This document shows, one piece after another, positions 27,699 through 38,659 of a stretch of 64,000 nucleotides of DNA. This DNA is from Carpediemonas membranifera. Its lineage: Eukaryota > Fornicata. The position numbers and the translations under genes were made by a program. Below the pieces are notes generated by a model. It did not search any database, had not been told where the DNA came from, and worked only from the letters and a program-made list of their open reading frames with translations. The DNA is taken from the NCBI GenBank assembly GCA_019828565.1, contig JAHDYR010000024.1:248001-312000 (forward strand), given 5' to 3'. How positions within the stretch are numbered: the stretch's first letter is position 1; each line of letters starts with the position of its first letter.

Positions 27699-28402
27699 GA
27701 TTATAAGGCTCTCAGGACCTAATGAAAAAAATTCATAAGGCTCTGAGAGCCTAATAAACTCATGCGGAAAAAAATGACCAGTATCAGTAGGCAACGGCGC
27801 GCGGGAGATTCATTAGGCTCTGAGAGCCTTATACACGATTTCGAATTGGTGTATAAGGCTCTGAGAGCCTTATGAACTCAGAGAGGTCCTCGGGGCACTT
27901 CGGTGCAGAATTTTGATTGGGCATCTGATTGGACCATGGGGCGGATGCTCAGAGGGATGAATGCGAGCTCAATGGAGACCATTGGACATGTCAGAGATGG
28001 CATGTCCAGGTGAAGGTCCATCATGGAAGGAGCCATTCACGATAAGTCTTCTAAATGTTGTGTTGCGAGCGTCTGAAGGGCTTTCTCTGGATACCGACCA
28101 AGATGGAGGTCACGTGGATCAACGGACGATAATTGCGGTATTCTGGCCTTGTATGCCACTCTTAAATCCATTGTTTGATCCATTCCCGCGTTTATAGTTC
28201 ATCTCAACGCTTCCTCGACGAGTTACAATTGTTGATGTTGTTTAGGTTCTATTACAGGCCATTCGAGGCCACAGAGCTCTCATGATGTTGTTTTAGTGAT
28301 ATACACATGCTTGCCAGCGTTTGAGGATCGATACTCTTCTCCTTTCTTCGTTTGGTTTTCTAATTTCGTTGCGAGCATAAAAGTGCACCTTGAAGAAACG
28401 TT
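27699..28402. promoter_or_regulatory. Divergent F2/B2 promoter region with private palindromes
   Basis: 704 bp. Four copies of a palindrome with core GGCTCTGAGAGCC (three perfect, near 27739, 27817 and 27855, and one degenerate at 27706), the outer ones extended to ATAAGG / CCTTAT. Shared with the promoter at 50.4-51.06 kb: a GTAGGCAACGG block (27792), and a long conserved block around 28084-28150 (TCTCTGGATACCGACCAAGA, GGTCACGTGGATCAACGGAC, GATAATTGCGGTATTCTGGC). The private palindromes differ between the two promoters while the block is nearly identical. Confidence 0.6.
28376..28389 (+). promoter_or_regulatory. Initiator-like motif CATAAAAGTGCACC upstream of B2
   Basis: Preceded by CGTTGCGAG and 13 bp upstream of the B2 ATG. 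The same TTGCGAG-CATAAAGTGCAC string occurs at 51038 and 53734 and, slightly varied, at 48136. Confidence 0.55.
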
Positions 28403-29090
28403 ATGCCTCCGAAACGGAGTAATACTGCTAAGAGCAAGGGCAGAAAGCGTCTAAACGCTGTGGAAATGATTTCTACTTACTTAGAGAAGGAGCACGCTGC
28501 TGGAAGCATCTCCGCTGCCGATGTCGCCACCGGAAACCGCATTTGCAATGAGGTGGTTGACAGACGCCCCAATGACCTCCCCCACATTCGTTCCGGAGGA
28601 TCTTAGGGATGAAGCGGAGTTCCGTTCTCTCGATAGCATTGAGCAGATCATGGCGCAGTACAAGGGCGAGTCTTCTGAGGCCAAGGAGAAGCGCTTCAGG
28701 GCCCTCATCAGCCTGGACGCCGAAGGAGATGAGGTCGACCATGGCAGCCCTCTCTTGGCAACTGTCCGTGAGTACCGCGAGCTGTTCCACGGCATCCCTC
28801 AGTCGGTCCGCCCCCGCGCTTACGCCTTCGTCGCCCAGAGGCTTGGTATCTCTGTCGACAAGGTCAGAGAGGTCCTTCTGGAGAGTGTGTGCCGCAAGGA
28901 CTCTAAGCTCATCTTCGAGCGTCCGCAGCTTGTCCTCAAGAAGCACTCGAAGACCTTCAAGGACCTCGCCGCTGTGATTGAGAAGAGGAACGCTGCCCGT
29001 GCCGCTGCAGAGGCTCGTGATGTTCTGCGTATACCCGTTTACGCGAGCCTCCTGCTCTTCCACGCAGCTAACGTCAACTCAAATGAGTAA
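28403..29090 (+). CDS. Gene B2, conserved element protein of unknown function
   Basis: Starts at the ATG at 28403 (MPPKRSNTAKSKGRKR). About 228 aa once one C is dropped from the C5 run at 28579-28583, which joins ...RRPNDLP to TFVPEDLRDEAEF. The basic N-terminus and the core (RFRALISLDAEGDEVDHG; SKLIFERPQLVLKKHSK; AVIEKRNAARAAAEARDVLR) match B1. No known domain. Convergent with A2. Confidence 0.7.
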
Positions 29091-29213
29091 TAAATCGACT
29101 GCTTCTTCATTTAATCTTCATTCTCTTCCTCATCTTCCTTCTCAGACAGCAGATGGTACCACTCTTCCTCGAAATAGTTCTCTTTCTGGTAATCCTTACG
29201 CATCTTTGATCTC

Positions 29214-30071
29214 TTATCCACGATCTTTTTGGACCAAATCCCTTCGGTTGCTGTCGTAAAGGGCGATGATTATCTCACGTTGCTTCTTGCGCGTCGGGTG
29301 CGGGGTAACACTCTTCCTCAGACGCTTAATGTAGCGGTTGAGCTTGTCCGAGGGCTTGGTGGGCAGGGTGGGTTGGGTGGCTTGGGTTCTCTTTGGGGGA
29401 GGCTGGACCTGGTCCACAGAAGTGAAAGCCGTACCGTAGTCGACGGACGGGGGAGCCCTCCAGGACTTCATGGCATATCCATGGCAAGCAACGAGACTCT
29501 CACCGAGCTTCGTCCACTTGTTCGGGCCGTATGTTGCCTCCATGGTCACCAGTTTCGCATCATCCAGGTACTCCATCGTGGACTTTTTGCTTGGAGATGG
29601 ACATCCCCATACGCTGGTAGGCTGGCACAAGAGAACTTACACACTGCAGGCGGATCCTCTGTCCGGCAGAGGCAACCGAAAGAAGAATCGTGGCGAGACC
29701 ATTGCCCCTGGCATAGAATGCCGTGCGAATAACCACAACATATAAGTCCTGGCGCAGCTCGGAAGGGGTTTCATCAGTAGCTTCGGTGTTGTATGACTCC
29801 TTCGTGAGCAACAAGGCCGAAATGATGGAATCAGTCTTGCAGTCACGAATCGCAACCAATCTGGGTAAATACCTGGGCAACACTGGGTGAACAAACATGA
29901 AGAAGCGATGATCGATGTCATCAACTCCTCTCGTGGCAACGTCCTGCTTAAAAAAACGTACGGACACTGGGGATGATGTCTGACTTATCAGAAAGTCTTA
30001 CGTACTGTATATAAGCCTTATGGGCTGCAAGAGTATCCTCTGTCCAAGATTCTTTTCCCCGTTTGGTTCAT
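29214..30071 (-). CDS. Gene A2, GNAT-like acetyltransferase, frameshifted
   Basis: Starts at the ATG at 30071, after GTGAAA as in A1. An intron of 36 nt (29861-29896, GTTTGT...CCCAG) sits at the same codon as in A1. Frame breaks lie at G4/A4 (30053-30060), T7 on the coding strand (29950-29956) and A5 on the coding strand (29584-29588). Dropping one base at each recovers strong matches to A1 (AYIQYVRLSDKSDIIPSVR; MEATYGPNKWTKLGES). The GNAT-like segment reads RTAFYARGNGLATILLSVAS. The C-terminus is Lys/Arg-rich. Three breaks could mean decay, but all are homopolymer changes. Confidence 0.65.
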
Positions 30072-30105
30072 TTTCACAAACTTTTGTGAAACCTGCGAAA
30101 TGTGA

Positions 30106-30138
30106 AATGTGCCATTCATGAAAAAAAAGTGGCACATA
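30106..30138 (-). promoter_or_regulatory. 32-nt palindrome with T-tract upstream of A2
   Basis: Arms AATGTGCCA / TGGCACAT(A) around TTCATGA8G. The T-run is on the A2 coding strand and the site is 35 bp upstream of the A2 ATG. Same arms as 25097-25128, different from element 1. Confidence 0.6.
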
Positions 30139-30201
30139 TGAAAAAAATGAATGAATTTATCACGGAACCATCTTACATCACTTTTATATCACGCGGATGC
30201 C

Positions 30202-32733
30202 TCAATTCTGTCTGCTACACTCTCCACACAGGCAGCAAACTAACTCTATGCCATGGTCCGCCAGACTGCATGACATCGTGCCCTCCTCACCCCACGTCAG
30301 CGTCGTATGCTCTTCTACAAACTCCCACACTTCATCAACAGTCTCCTGAAAGGTCTGGATCATCTCACGAGTTGGCTCGAAGGTCACGGTGGTCAGTGTG
30401 CGGACACCAAACCAATGCTTCGCATCCTTACAGCAGTCGTGAACTCGCACACACTTGAGTCGCTGGAGCTGGGGGACAGAGTAGTCCTGCCGACCAAAAG
30501 AACGCATGCCCGTCAGGAAGGAACACGCGAGAGTTGTCTGCTCGATCAAGCAAATGCCCTCAAGGACTGCCTTCCTGTGCAACTTGGCTGCTACCTCCTG
30601 GTTCTTGATGAACTCTCGCTCAAAGTACTCCTCTAGGATATAGAACAGCGGCACCTTGAGATGCTTGTGGCACAGGGGGCTGCGTCGTGAGTCTGCTGAT
30701 GCTGTAGAGGTTCTCAGCGCACGGTTTCTCCTTCGTCTTCGCTTCGCTGCTTGATAGCAGGGATATGGAAGTCTTATCCTTGTTAGGAATGAACGCAATC
30801 GTGACGTGAATGAGGTGGGGCCACTGCGGCAGCCATGAAGTGAAACGCGACAGCCGCGTCAGTCACAGGTTCGGACGAGTAGTACATGGCCTGGAGGTAG
30901 CCAATGAGCCGAATGATATCTTGAATGCACTCAGGGAGAGCAACGTAGTCCTCTTGGTCGTGGCAGCCATCCTTACACGTGCGGACGACTGCTCGTTACA
31001 ACCTACGGTCCTATCGATGCTTCGCATGGACGACATACGGCCAAGCTTAAGGTTGAGGAGCTTATTCTGGATGATCTCCTCGCGGGACCCGCGGGTGGTG
31101 GGATGCTTCTTGAAAGAACCACAGATATGGGCAACCTGCTCGAGTAAACGGTGCGAGTCGTGCATGAATGGAGGGCATATGACGATCTTCTCAAGAGGGA
31201 TGACACTACAATTCTCGAACACCATGCGTTCATTGGTGAAATCGCCATAGATTGCAAGTACATCTTGAACTCGGTTCGGGTCGTCGACTTCAGCCTGGTA
31301 TGCTGTCTTATCGTCCAGGTTGTCCTTGATGGTGAGACGATGGCGGCCTGCTATCGGGTGGAGCGCCTTACTTTTTGTGGTAAATCGTGTTGCAAGGGTG
31401 TGGATAGTTGGGCCGGCCCGACTTTCTGGACAGCATGTGGCGGAGGGCGGCATGATCGCCCATGACGATGACATGGTCGAAGATTGTGACCTCACCAGTG
31501 TCTCTGATGGGTATCTGACTCGTGTATAGGCGCTCAATCTCCTTCTCGACGCGAGAAAGAGACTCTTCCATCAACAAATCACCCTCGCTACCCATATACT
31601 CGACTATACGGAAAAGGTGGAGTAATCTTGTTGGGGAATGTGAAGCCTGTGGGGTCGTAGATGCGGAGCTTGAAGGCAGCAGAACCCCCTTTCCACCCGT
31701 CAAGCCATAGTAGGATCTTCATGGGGCTAAACGTGACTCCAACCCTGTTGCCAAGGGCGTTCTTGCATCGAACGTAGTTGGGCTGGTCCGACTCGAGCCA
31801 TTCCGGGTGGCGAACAGCTTGCTTGAGGTAACGAACGGCATCAAACCAGACTCGATCAACCTTGTCCCATGTGGAGCTGTTGAGCCGCTTGCCGAGGGTG
31901 ACTCCCTGGGTCTGCTTGAGCTCAGGGCGATGACTTGTGGCCTCATCGCTCGTCTCGTAGTGAAGATCAAGCATTGGCTTCTCCCACTTGAAGTCAATGA
32001 CGTTCTCCGCGTCCGTCAGGGCTGGATATCGACACCCTCGTCCACCGTTAGGCGATTGGTGCACTCGAGTCTCGACTTTGTGCCATTTCTGCCCCACCGC
32101 CAGGTCGTGTTGACTGTGACAGACTCCACAGGGACGAGATGACCCAAGAAAGCAACCTCTGGTCTAGTCAGCGCTGCAACCAGGCCGTTGATCTTGGTGA
32201 TATTGACCTGCAACTGCTTCACGAAGATATCAGCAGCCTTGCTGGAGATGATTGGCATATGAAGTCGCGCAGAAAGACTACGGATGAGCTTAAAGAGCTC
32301 ATGGGTTGCGTTACAACCCGACTTGATGTACATCAGGATAGAAACAAGCTCCAAAAATCTGCTTGTAGTTGCCGCTCTCAGTTGAGACCTCGTGCTGTCT
32401 CCGCAAGCGTTCGTGGGTGACAGCAATACGCGCGTGGTCACGTACGAAGACATCGAAGGTCGGGGGCGACTCCTATGGGGAACGTACTGCACGCAAGAAG
32501 GGTCGAGAGTCGTGCGGTCGGCGAAAAATCTCGGATCGACCTCCATGTCCGCAAATAGGCCCTGGTTAGCCATTTCCAAGATGAGTTCACGGAATTCTCG
32601 GCGCTGGCGGCCTCGATCCTGTGTATTTCCGCCAATACCAACAAGGGAGAGGTATGTATGAGCGAGAATGTAGTTCATACGCTCTGCAGTCCTTGGAGGG
32701 CCAGTATTGTCGTAGACAGTGCCAATGAAGGTC
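30202..32733 (-). pseudogene. Gene G2, transposase-like protein, multiple frame breaks, cut by the gap
   Basis: Five open pieces in changing frames (32678-32016, 32097-31588, 31703-31368, 31537-30863, 30798-30202) together cover most of the G protein. Matches to G3 include LLWLDGWKGGSAAFKLRIYDPTG (G3 WFDGYRADATAVKFRLFDRTG), VIVMGDHAALRHM (G3 LLGLSGDHKALQIV) and DRTVGCNEQSSARV (G3 KRTTGCNEQSWNRR). The end, EEYFEREF...VCCLCGECSRQN, matches G1. The upstream part is lost in the N gap. Whether this is a decayed gene or consensus error cannot be told from the sequence. Confidence 0.7.
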
Positions 32734-32833
32734 NNNNNNNNNNNNNNNNNNNNNNNNNNNNNNNNNNNNNNNNNNNNNNNNNNNNNNNNNNNNNNNNNNN
32801 NNNNNNNNNNNNNNNNNNNNNNNNNNNNNNNNN
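32734..32833. other. Assembly gap (100 N)
   Basis: Exactly 100 N joins the G2 gene to an interior point of a LINE copy. A round number and the position inside repeats suggest a scaffold join of unknown true length. Order and orientation across it are uncertain. Confidence 0.95.
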
Positions 32834-34494
32834 TCTACCGAGGTGGAGCGGGAAGGAGGGATGGCAAGTGGGATTGGGAGGTCATCAAGACTGCCTTGGA
32901 AGGGTCGGGCTTGCATCCGGAACCATCTTCTCCCTCTGCTTCGGCTGGGGCCATCTGGTAGCTCCTTCCTGAGACTAGGCACCTTGCTGACTTTGCTGTA
33001 GTACCCTCGTCTGGCGTGCTGGTAGGCGAGTCGGCTTCTCGACGTGCTCCCACCTGGATTATGGCGGTCCTCCGGGCAAGTGCTGTTTGTGGGTGCAGCA
33101 TCACGTCGATGAGACGATCGCGCTTTGTCCTCATCTCTGGCTGCCGCGCAGGCGGTGACCTTCCGATGAGGGCACGGACATAACTCCCTTGGTTCCCTCC
33201 GCGTCGGTCGGCTGCGGCCGATGCGAGCCACGTCGGCGGGGTCTGGAAGGAACCTTAAGAGGTCTCTGTAGGCGCCTGGGTCTGCCTCTATTGCTGGTGG
33301 CCACCTGTGCTGCAGTGCGCCAATATAGCAGGAGCGAGCAGCCCCAGAGCGATGCTGCGCTGCGGCTGCAACACGGCGTGAGCCATGTTTGGCCACAATC
33401 CCGTTCGACGGGAACCGGCGCGAGAAGTGGGGGCAGGGTTAGGCCGCCTGCGGCACGCAGGAGACACGTCTCAATCTCTGATGGCTTGCGCCTTCGTGAG
33501 GTGCCTCCTGCGCCCGTCCCCATGGCTCGCTCTCGAGCGCGGGGGGCGAGAGAAGCGTCTGGCGGACTGTGTCGGCATCACGCCAGAGCTCTTCCCGCAG
33601 GTCCGGGTGGGATGCAGGCGTCCTGTAGGGTCACGAGCGAAGGCTGCGATAGCCTGGTTCACTCGGACCGTTGGTACGTCCATCCCCGGTGGTTGGTGTC
33701 AGCCACGCTTTGGCCGCCAGGCATGGGAGCGGGTGCCCTGCCATGTCTAGGCTGGACATTCGTGGGCTGACTGGTCTCCTGCATGTCGCTGGGTCTGTAG
33801 GCACGATGCCCTGTCTCCCTGTGACTGGGCGGGGGTGGGTGGTCCTGAGCCGAGAGGTGGACTTATCGGGGGTATAAGCTCCGCGATCATCATCTCCTCC
33901 CTCTCGATTTGCGTTCCTTGATGTTTGGTGGGCTGACGCAACGGGTCCGTTGTCAATCTCATCGATGGTGGAGAGCCGTGGGCATCCCGCCGCCCGTAGT
34001 TGCTCTAGTAGAGCCCTGCGGCGGCCTAGGGATAGCGTATGGTCACGGCCCTCTGTGTCTATACGGATTCGCGAGTCCATTCGGTGCATCAGGAATTGGA
34101 CGGGATGCGGCGGTAGGTTCCTGATCAACTGGATTGAGCTTAGTACTTGGTGTAATCTCTGCTTGAAGTCTCGGTTTGAGGGCCTCTGGATCACTGGGAA
34201 GAGCGGACTCACAGTGGCAATGAGTTCTTCGGAGACTCTCTTGGTGAAGCGCTCGGGACGTCCTCTATCTTGAATGAACAGCTTTTTCACAAGCTCTACA
34301 TCGTTAAAGAGGCGGCGGACTTTCTGGTACGAGGACCAGTGTTCGGCAAAGAGAGATTTTGGTACATGCTTACCAAACAGAATGCGCACGGCGTCGAAGA
34401 TCTGGGAAACAGGATCTTCGAGCTGGATAGTTCCTTCAGTCCCGCTCAGAAGCCGCTCCACGACTTCTTTGCTGACAAAGACTGAGACTACCAT
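32834..34494 (-). pseudogene. LINE copy A, N-terminal part, many indels
   Basis: Begins at the ATG at 34494 and reads correctly through the first ~65 codons (T4 at the place where copies B and C have T5). It is then broken repeatedly by single-base insertions relative to copies B and C over 32.8-33.9 kb. RT begins only near the gap. The density of indels next to the gap points to poor consensus quality. Confidence 0.7.
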
Positions 34495-34683
34495 CGCCGT
34501 TTAATAGGTCGAAAACCTCCTTTCACGCTGCGTCCAGAGACGTTCGCGCCTGTATTCCCGCGCCTGTGTCGACTTAGATGTGTCACCTGTGGGCATCCCT
34601 TGTTCGGCTCCTCCGGCTGCTCCCGCAGCCTCGTCGCCGGCCCCCTCGGCCTTTCCACACGCGAGATGAGATTCCAGCACAAA
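34495..34683 (-). other. LINE 3' untranslated region and junction to next copy
   Basis: 189 nt between the stop of copy B and the ATG of copy A; identical regions at 38471-38659 and 42448-42636. GC-rich, no poly-A or simple repeat tail, ends ACCTATTAAACGGCG just before the ATG. Since copies abut directly, this region must act as both 3' end and promoter or leader for the next copy. Confidence 0.6.
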
Positions 34684-37600
34684 TTATTCCCGCAGCCAGT
34701 CCTGCGCTGTGGCCCGCTCGAACTGCGTGACGTAATCCGAGTAGATCTGGACGTTGCCGTTCCAGATGCAGCGCATCACTTCCTGCTCCAGGAAGCGGCC
34801 GGCCCCCACACTCAGGCCGACCATCTTACACAATCTCACACACCAGGACTCGCCCTGGTCATCACTGCACGCTTCGCCAGTGATCTCGCAGGCGGCCGTC
34901 AGTAGCTCGGCTGACCAGTTGTGGTACTGCGCGGACTTGTCTGACTCGGCGTTGGCCTGATCCTTCGAGATCACCACGTCGATGATGATGGGCTCGTTGG
35001 CGACCCTGCCCGTGGGAGAGCGACGCAGCGGGACATAGACGTCGGCGCGAGCGTTACTCTGGTAGGCTGGGTCGGCCGAGTAGCCGCGGGTGCGACTGTT
35101 CAAGGCGAACTCCTTGCGGGCAAGCACGTCGTTACTCCACAGGAAGGAGCGCACGCAGTCACGAACTAGGTCATGACGCATGGTCCTGGCACCCTCCAGG
35201 AGCTTAGGACAGGACAACGTGTGCTGCCACGACACATTCGAGTTACCGCAGAGCGGGCAGCGGACGGTTGAGTCCGTCTCGAACGGTGGTGCGCCGAGGT
35301 GTGACCTCACCATGGTGGTGAAAAGGTCGCCACGGATCGGCGTCGCATAGGAGAGGGGGACAGGGCGGCTTCGGCCGCGAGAATCGGGGTCACCGGGGTC
35401 GACTCCACGATCGGGGCGACGGCTGCTGCATGGGCGCGAGAGATTTTTGTTAGGGTGCGCTGAAGGCCAGTCACGGGCTTGCCGTAGAGCTGGTCCATCC
35501 CACGAGGCCAGTCGATGGAGGTGTCGTTGGCGGCGAAGGTTGATTCGTCGGGGGTTCTGTCCCAGCCCACATCGTGCAGTTGGGCGGTTGCGGCTAGGTA
35601 AGCTGCGTCCCAGGTCATGCTCGGGGTGGGCAGGCGGAGGCCGTTATCGGAGAAATCGAGGCCGAGCCGGAGTGAGTTGTACTTCTCAGGGTCTAGGAGA
35701 AGAATTCTCGCAATCGCCGGCGTCAGGACGTTGGACTCGAAGTTTCGTATGGTCTCACGGTGTTGGGCTGGATCGACAGATCTCATCAAAAATGAAAGCT
35801 TCGGCAGAATACACGAACGGATAAGATTCAGAGCAACGGACGTCCCATCCGTTCCAATGTCTTCAACCATCGACACCACACTAAGCAACATCTGTTTCTG
35901 CTCGTCTAGCTTCGTCATGAGCTGCATCCGTTCCGCTTCGATGCCGCCAATGGGAATTCCCACGATTACTCCAGTTGGCGAGCACGTAACGCGAACAGTA
36001 CGTGCATTCTGCGGCGCGGATGCACAAATCCACTGGCATTTAGCCGGTTTCATTGTTACGCCAATTTGTCGGAAAGCTTCACAAGCTCCATCGAAAAAGC
36101 CCTGGATGGCGCCGCTAGTCGTCCCCGGGGGCAATCCATGTGACGTCGTCCTGGTAGGCAACCCACTCGCCGCCCCATTTCGTCTTCAGCGTGTCGATGA
36201 TTGGCCGCATGGCCAGCGTGAACAGAATGGGGGACAGTGGGTCTCCTTGAGCGATGCCCTCTAGGGACTCGACGACGCGGCCGGACGGCAGAACCAGCCT
36301 TCCATTGCCATATACGGCGTCAAAGTACGGGATCGCAACAGGGCAGGCCGCGGCGGCTGTGGACCTCAACAATTTGCGGGGCATGGTGCCGTACGCATTG
36401 CTGAGATCAACGGCGCAGATGCTTTGGCCACGGGAATACGCTTCTTGCAGGCGCAGACCCATAACTTCTGTGCCGCACGACTCACCCCGCCCGTACTGGT
36501 CATCGAGGAGAGGGTCATCCGCGAGGGACGCGGTAACCGCCTTGGCTAGTAGCTTGGCTGCTACTCGACGAAGGGCCTCTCCCATGGCGATGGGCCGGAC
36601 CTCGTCGGGTTTGCCAGGCTTGGGCAGTGGGACGAGGCGGGAGTGGGCCAGAACGTTTGTGTACGGGACGCCTTCGGCCACATCGACAAGTAGTGGCTTC
36701 AGGGCAAGGGCGAAGGCTTCTGGCTTGTGTCTAGCGGCGAGCTTCAAGTGGAGGAAGCTCATGCCCGACGGACCGGGAGCCGAGTCGGCCGGAAGACTGC
36801 TCAGGACATCGATGATGTCCCGAGTTTCGAACTCTACCGAGGTGAGCGGGGCGAGGGGATGGCGGATTGGGAGGTCATCAAGACTGCCTTGGAAGGGGTC
36901 AGCTTGCATCCGAACCATCTTCTCCTCTGCTTCGGCTGGGGTCATCTGCAGTTCTTCCGAGACCAGGGCACTCATGGACTTGCTGTAGTACCCTCGTCTG
37001 GCGTGCTGGTAGGCGAGTCGGCTTCTCGACGTGCTTCCCACCTGATTATGGCGGGTCCTCCGGGGGCGAAGTGCTGTTTGTGGGTGCAGCATCACGTCGA
37101 TGAGACGATCGCGCTTGTCCTCATCTCTGGCTGCCGCGCAGGCGGTGACCTTTCCGATGAGGGCACGGACATAACCCTTGGTTCCCCTCCGCGTCGGTCG
37201 GCTGCGGCCGATGCGAGCCACGTCGGCGGGGTCTGGAAGGAACCCAAGAGGTCTTGTAGGCGCTCGGGTCTGCCTATTGTTGGTGGCCTGTGTTGCAGGG
37301 TGCGCCAATATAGCAGGGAGCGGCAGCCCCAGAGCGATGTGCGCTGCGGCCGCAACACGGCGTGAGCCATGTTTGGCCACAATCCCGTTCGACGGGAACC
37401 GGCGCGAGAAGTGGGGGGGCAGGGTTAGGCCGCCTGCGGCACGCAGGAGACACGTCTCAATCTCGATGGCTTGCGCCTTCGTGAGGTGCCTCCTGCGCTC
37501 CGTCCCCATGGCTCGCTCGAGCGCGGGGGGCGAGAGAAGCGTCTGGCGGACTGTGTCGGCATCACGCCAGAGCTCTTCCCGCAGGTCCGGGTGGATGGCG

Positions 37601-38470
37601 TCCCGTAGGTCACGAGCGAAGGCTGCGATAGCCTGGTTCACTCGGACCGTTGGTACGTCCATCCCCCGGTGGTTGGTGTCAGCCACGCTTTGGCCGCCAG
37701 GCATGGGAGCGGGTGCCCCGTTATGTCTAGGCTGGACATTCGTGGGCCGACTGGTCTCCTCGCTGTCGTTGGGTCTAGGCACGATGCCTGTCTCCTGTGA
37801 CTGGGCGGGGGTGGGTGGTCCTGAGCCGAGAGGTGGACTTATCGGGGGTATAAGCTCCGCGATCATCATCTCCTCCCTCTCGATCTGCGTTCCTGATGTT
37901 TGGTGGGCTGACGCAACGGGTCCGTTGTCAATCTCATCGATGGTGGAGAGCCGTGGGCATCCCGCCGCCCGTAGTTGCTCTAGTAGAGCCCTGCGGCGGC
38001 CTAGGGATAGCGTATGGTCACGGCCCTCTGTGTCTATACGGATTCGCGAGTCCATTCGGTGCATCAGGAATTGGACGGGATGCGGCGGTAGGTTCCTGAT
38101 CAACTGGATTGAGCTTAGTACTTGGTGTAATCTCTGCTTGAAGTCTCGGTTTGAGGGCCTCTGGATCACTGGGAAGAGCGGACTCACAGTGGCAATGAGT
38201 TCTTCGGAGACTCTCTTGGTGAAGCGCTCGGGACGTCCTCTATCTTGAATGAACAGCTTTTTCACAAGCTCTACATCGTTAAAGAGGCGGCGGACTTTCT
38301 GGTACGAGGACCAGTGTTCGGCAAAGAGAGATTTTTGGTACATGCTTACCAAACAGAATGCGCACGGCGTCGAAGATCTGGGAAACAGGATCTTCGAGCT
38401 GGATAGTTCCTTCAGTCCCGCTCAGAAGCCGCTCCACGACTTCTTTGCTGACAAAGACTGAGACTACCAT
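34684..38470 (-). CDS. LINE copy B, reverse transcriptase-endonuclease polyprotein, frameshifted
   Basis: About 1,260 aa if frames are joined. Order: N-terminal region (MVVSVFVSKEVVERLLSG...), a Pro/Arg-rich middle, RT with SAPGPSGMSFLHLKL, PLPKPGKPDEVRPIAMG, AVDLSNAYGTMPR, AQGDPLSPILF and catalytic YQDD, then a thumb, a CCHC knuckle (CPLCGNSNVSWQHTLSC) and a restriction-like endonuclease (ADVYVPLRR...EPIIIDVVISKD). Frame breaks at T5 (38332-38336), C4G5 (36123-36131) and G5 (35355-35359; copy D has G6). All are homopolymers. RLE-type LINEs nick a target and prime reverse transcription there. Confidence 0.85.
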
Positions 38471-38659
38471 CGCCGTTTAATAGGTCGAAAACCTCCTTTC
38501 ACGCTGCGTCCAGAGACGTTCGCGCCTGTATTCCCGCGCCTGTGTCGACTTAGATGTGTCACCTGTGGGCATCCCTTGTTCGGCTCCTCCGGCTGCTCCC
38601 GCAGCCTCGTCGCCGGCCCCCTCGGCCTTTCCACACGCGAGATGAGATTCCAGCACAAA

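Larger units (their letters stand above)
22415..32733 (-). mobile_element. Element 2: seven-gene mobile unit, inverted relative to element 1
   Basis: From left: small coiled-coil gene(-), E2+, D2-, C2+, F2-, B2+, A2-, G2-, then the assembly gap. All seven families and relative directions mirror element 1. Protein identity is moderate, so the copies are old relatives rather than a recent duplication. The G end is cut by 100 N. Element 2 has one extra small gene between its inverted-repeat edge and E. Frame breaks are frequent and sit in homopolymers. Confidence 0.75.

Noticed and set aside
29627-29645. A 19-nt intron (GTAAGT...CCAG) in A2
   Set aside because: Removing it breaks the match to A1, where the frame reads straight through. 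The real break is the nearby homopolymer run.
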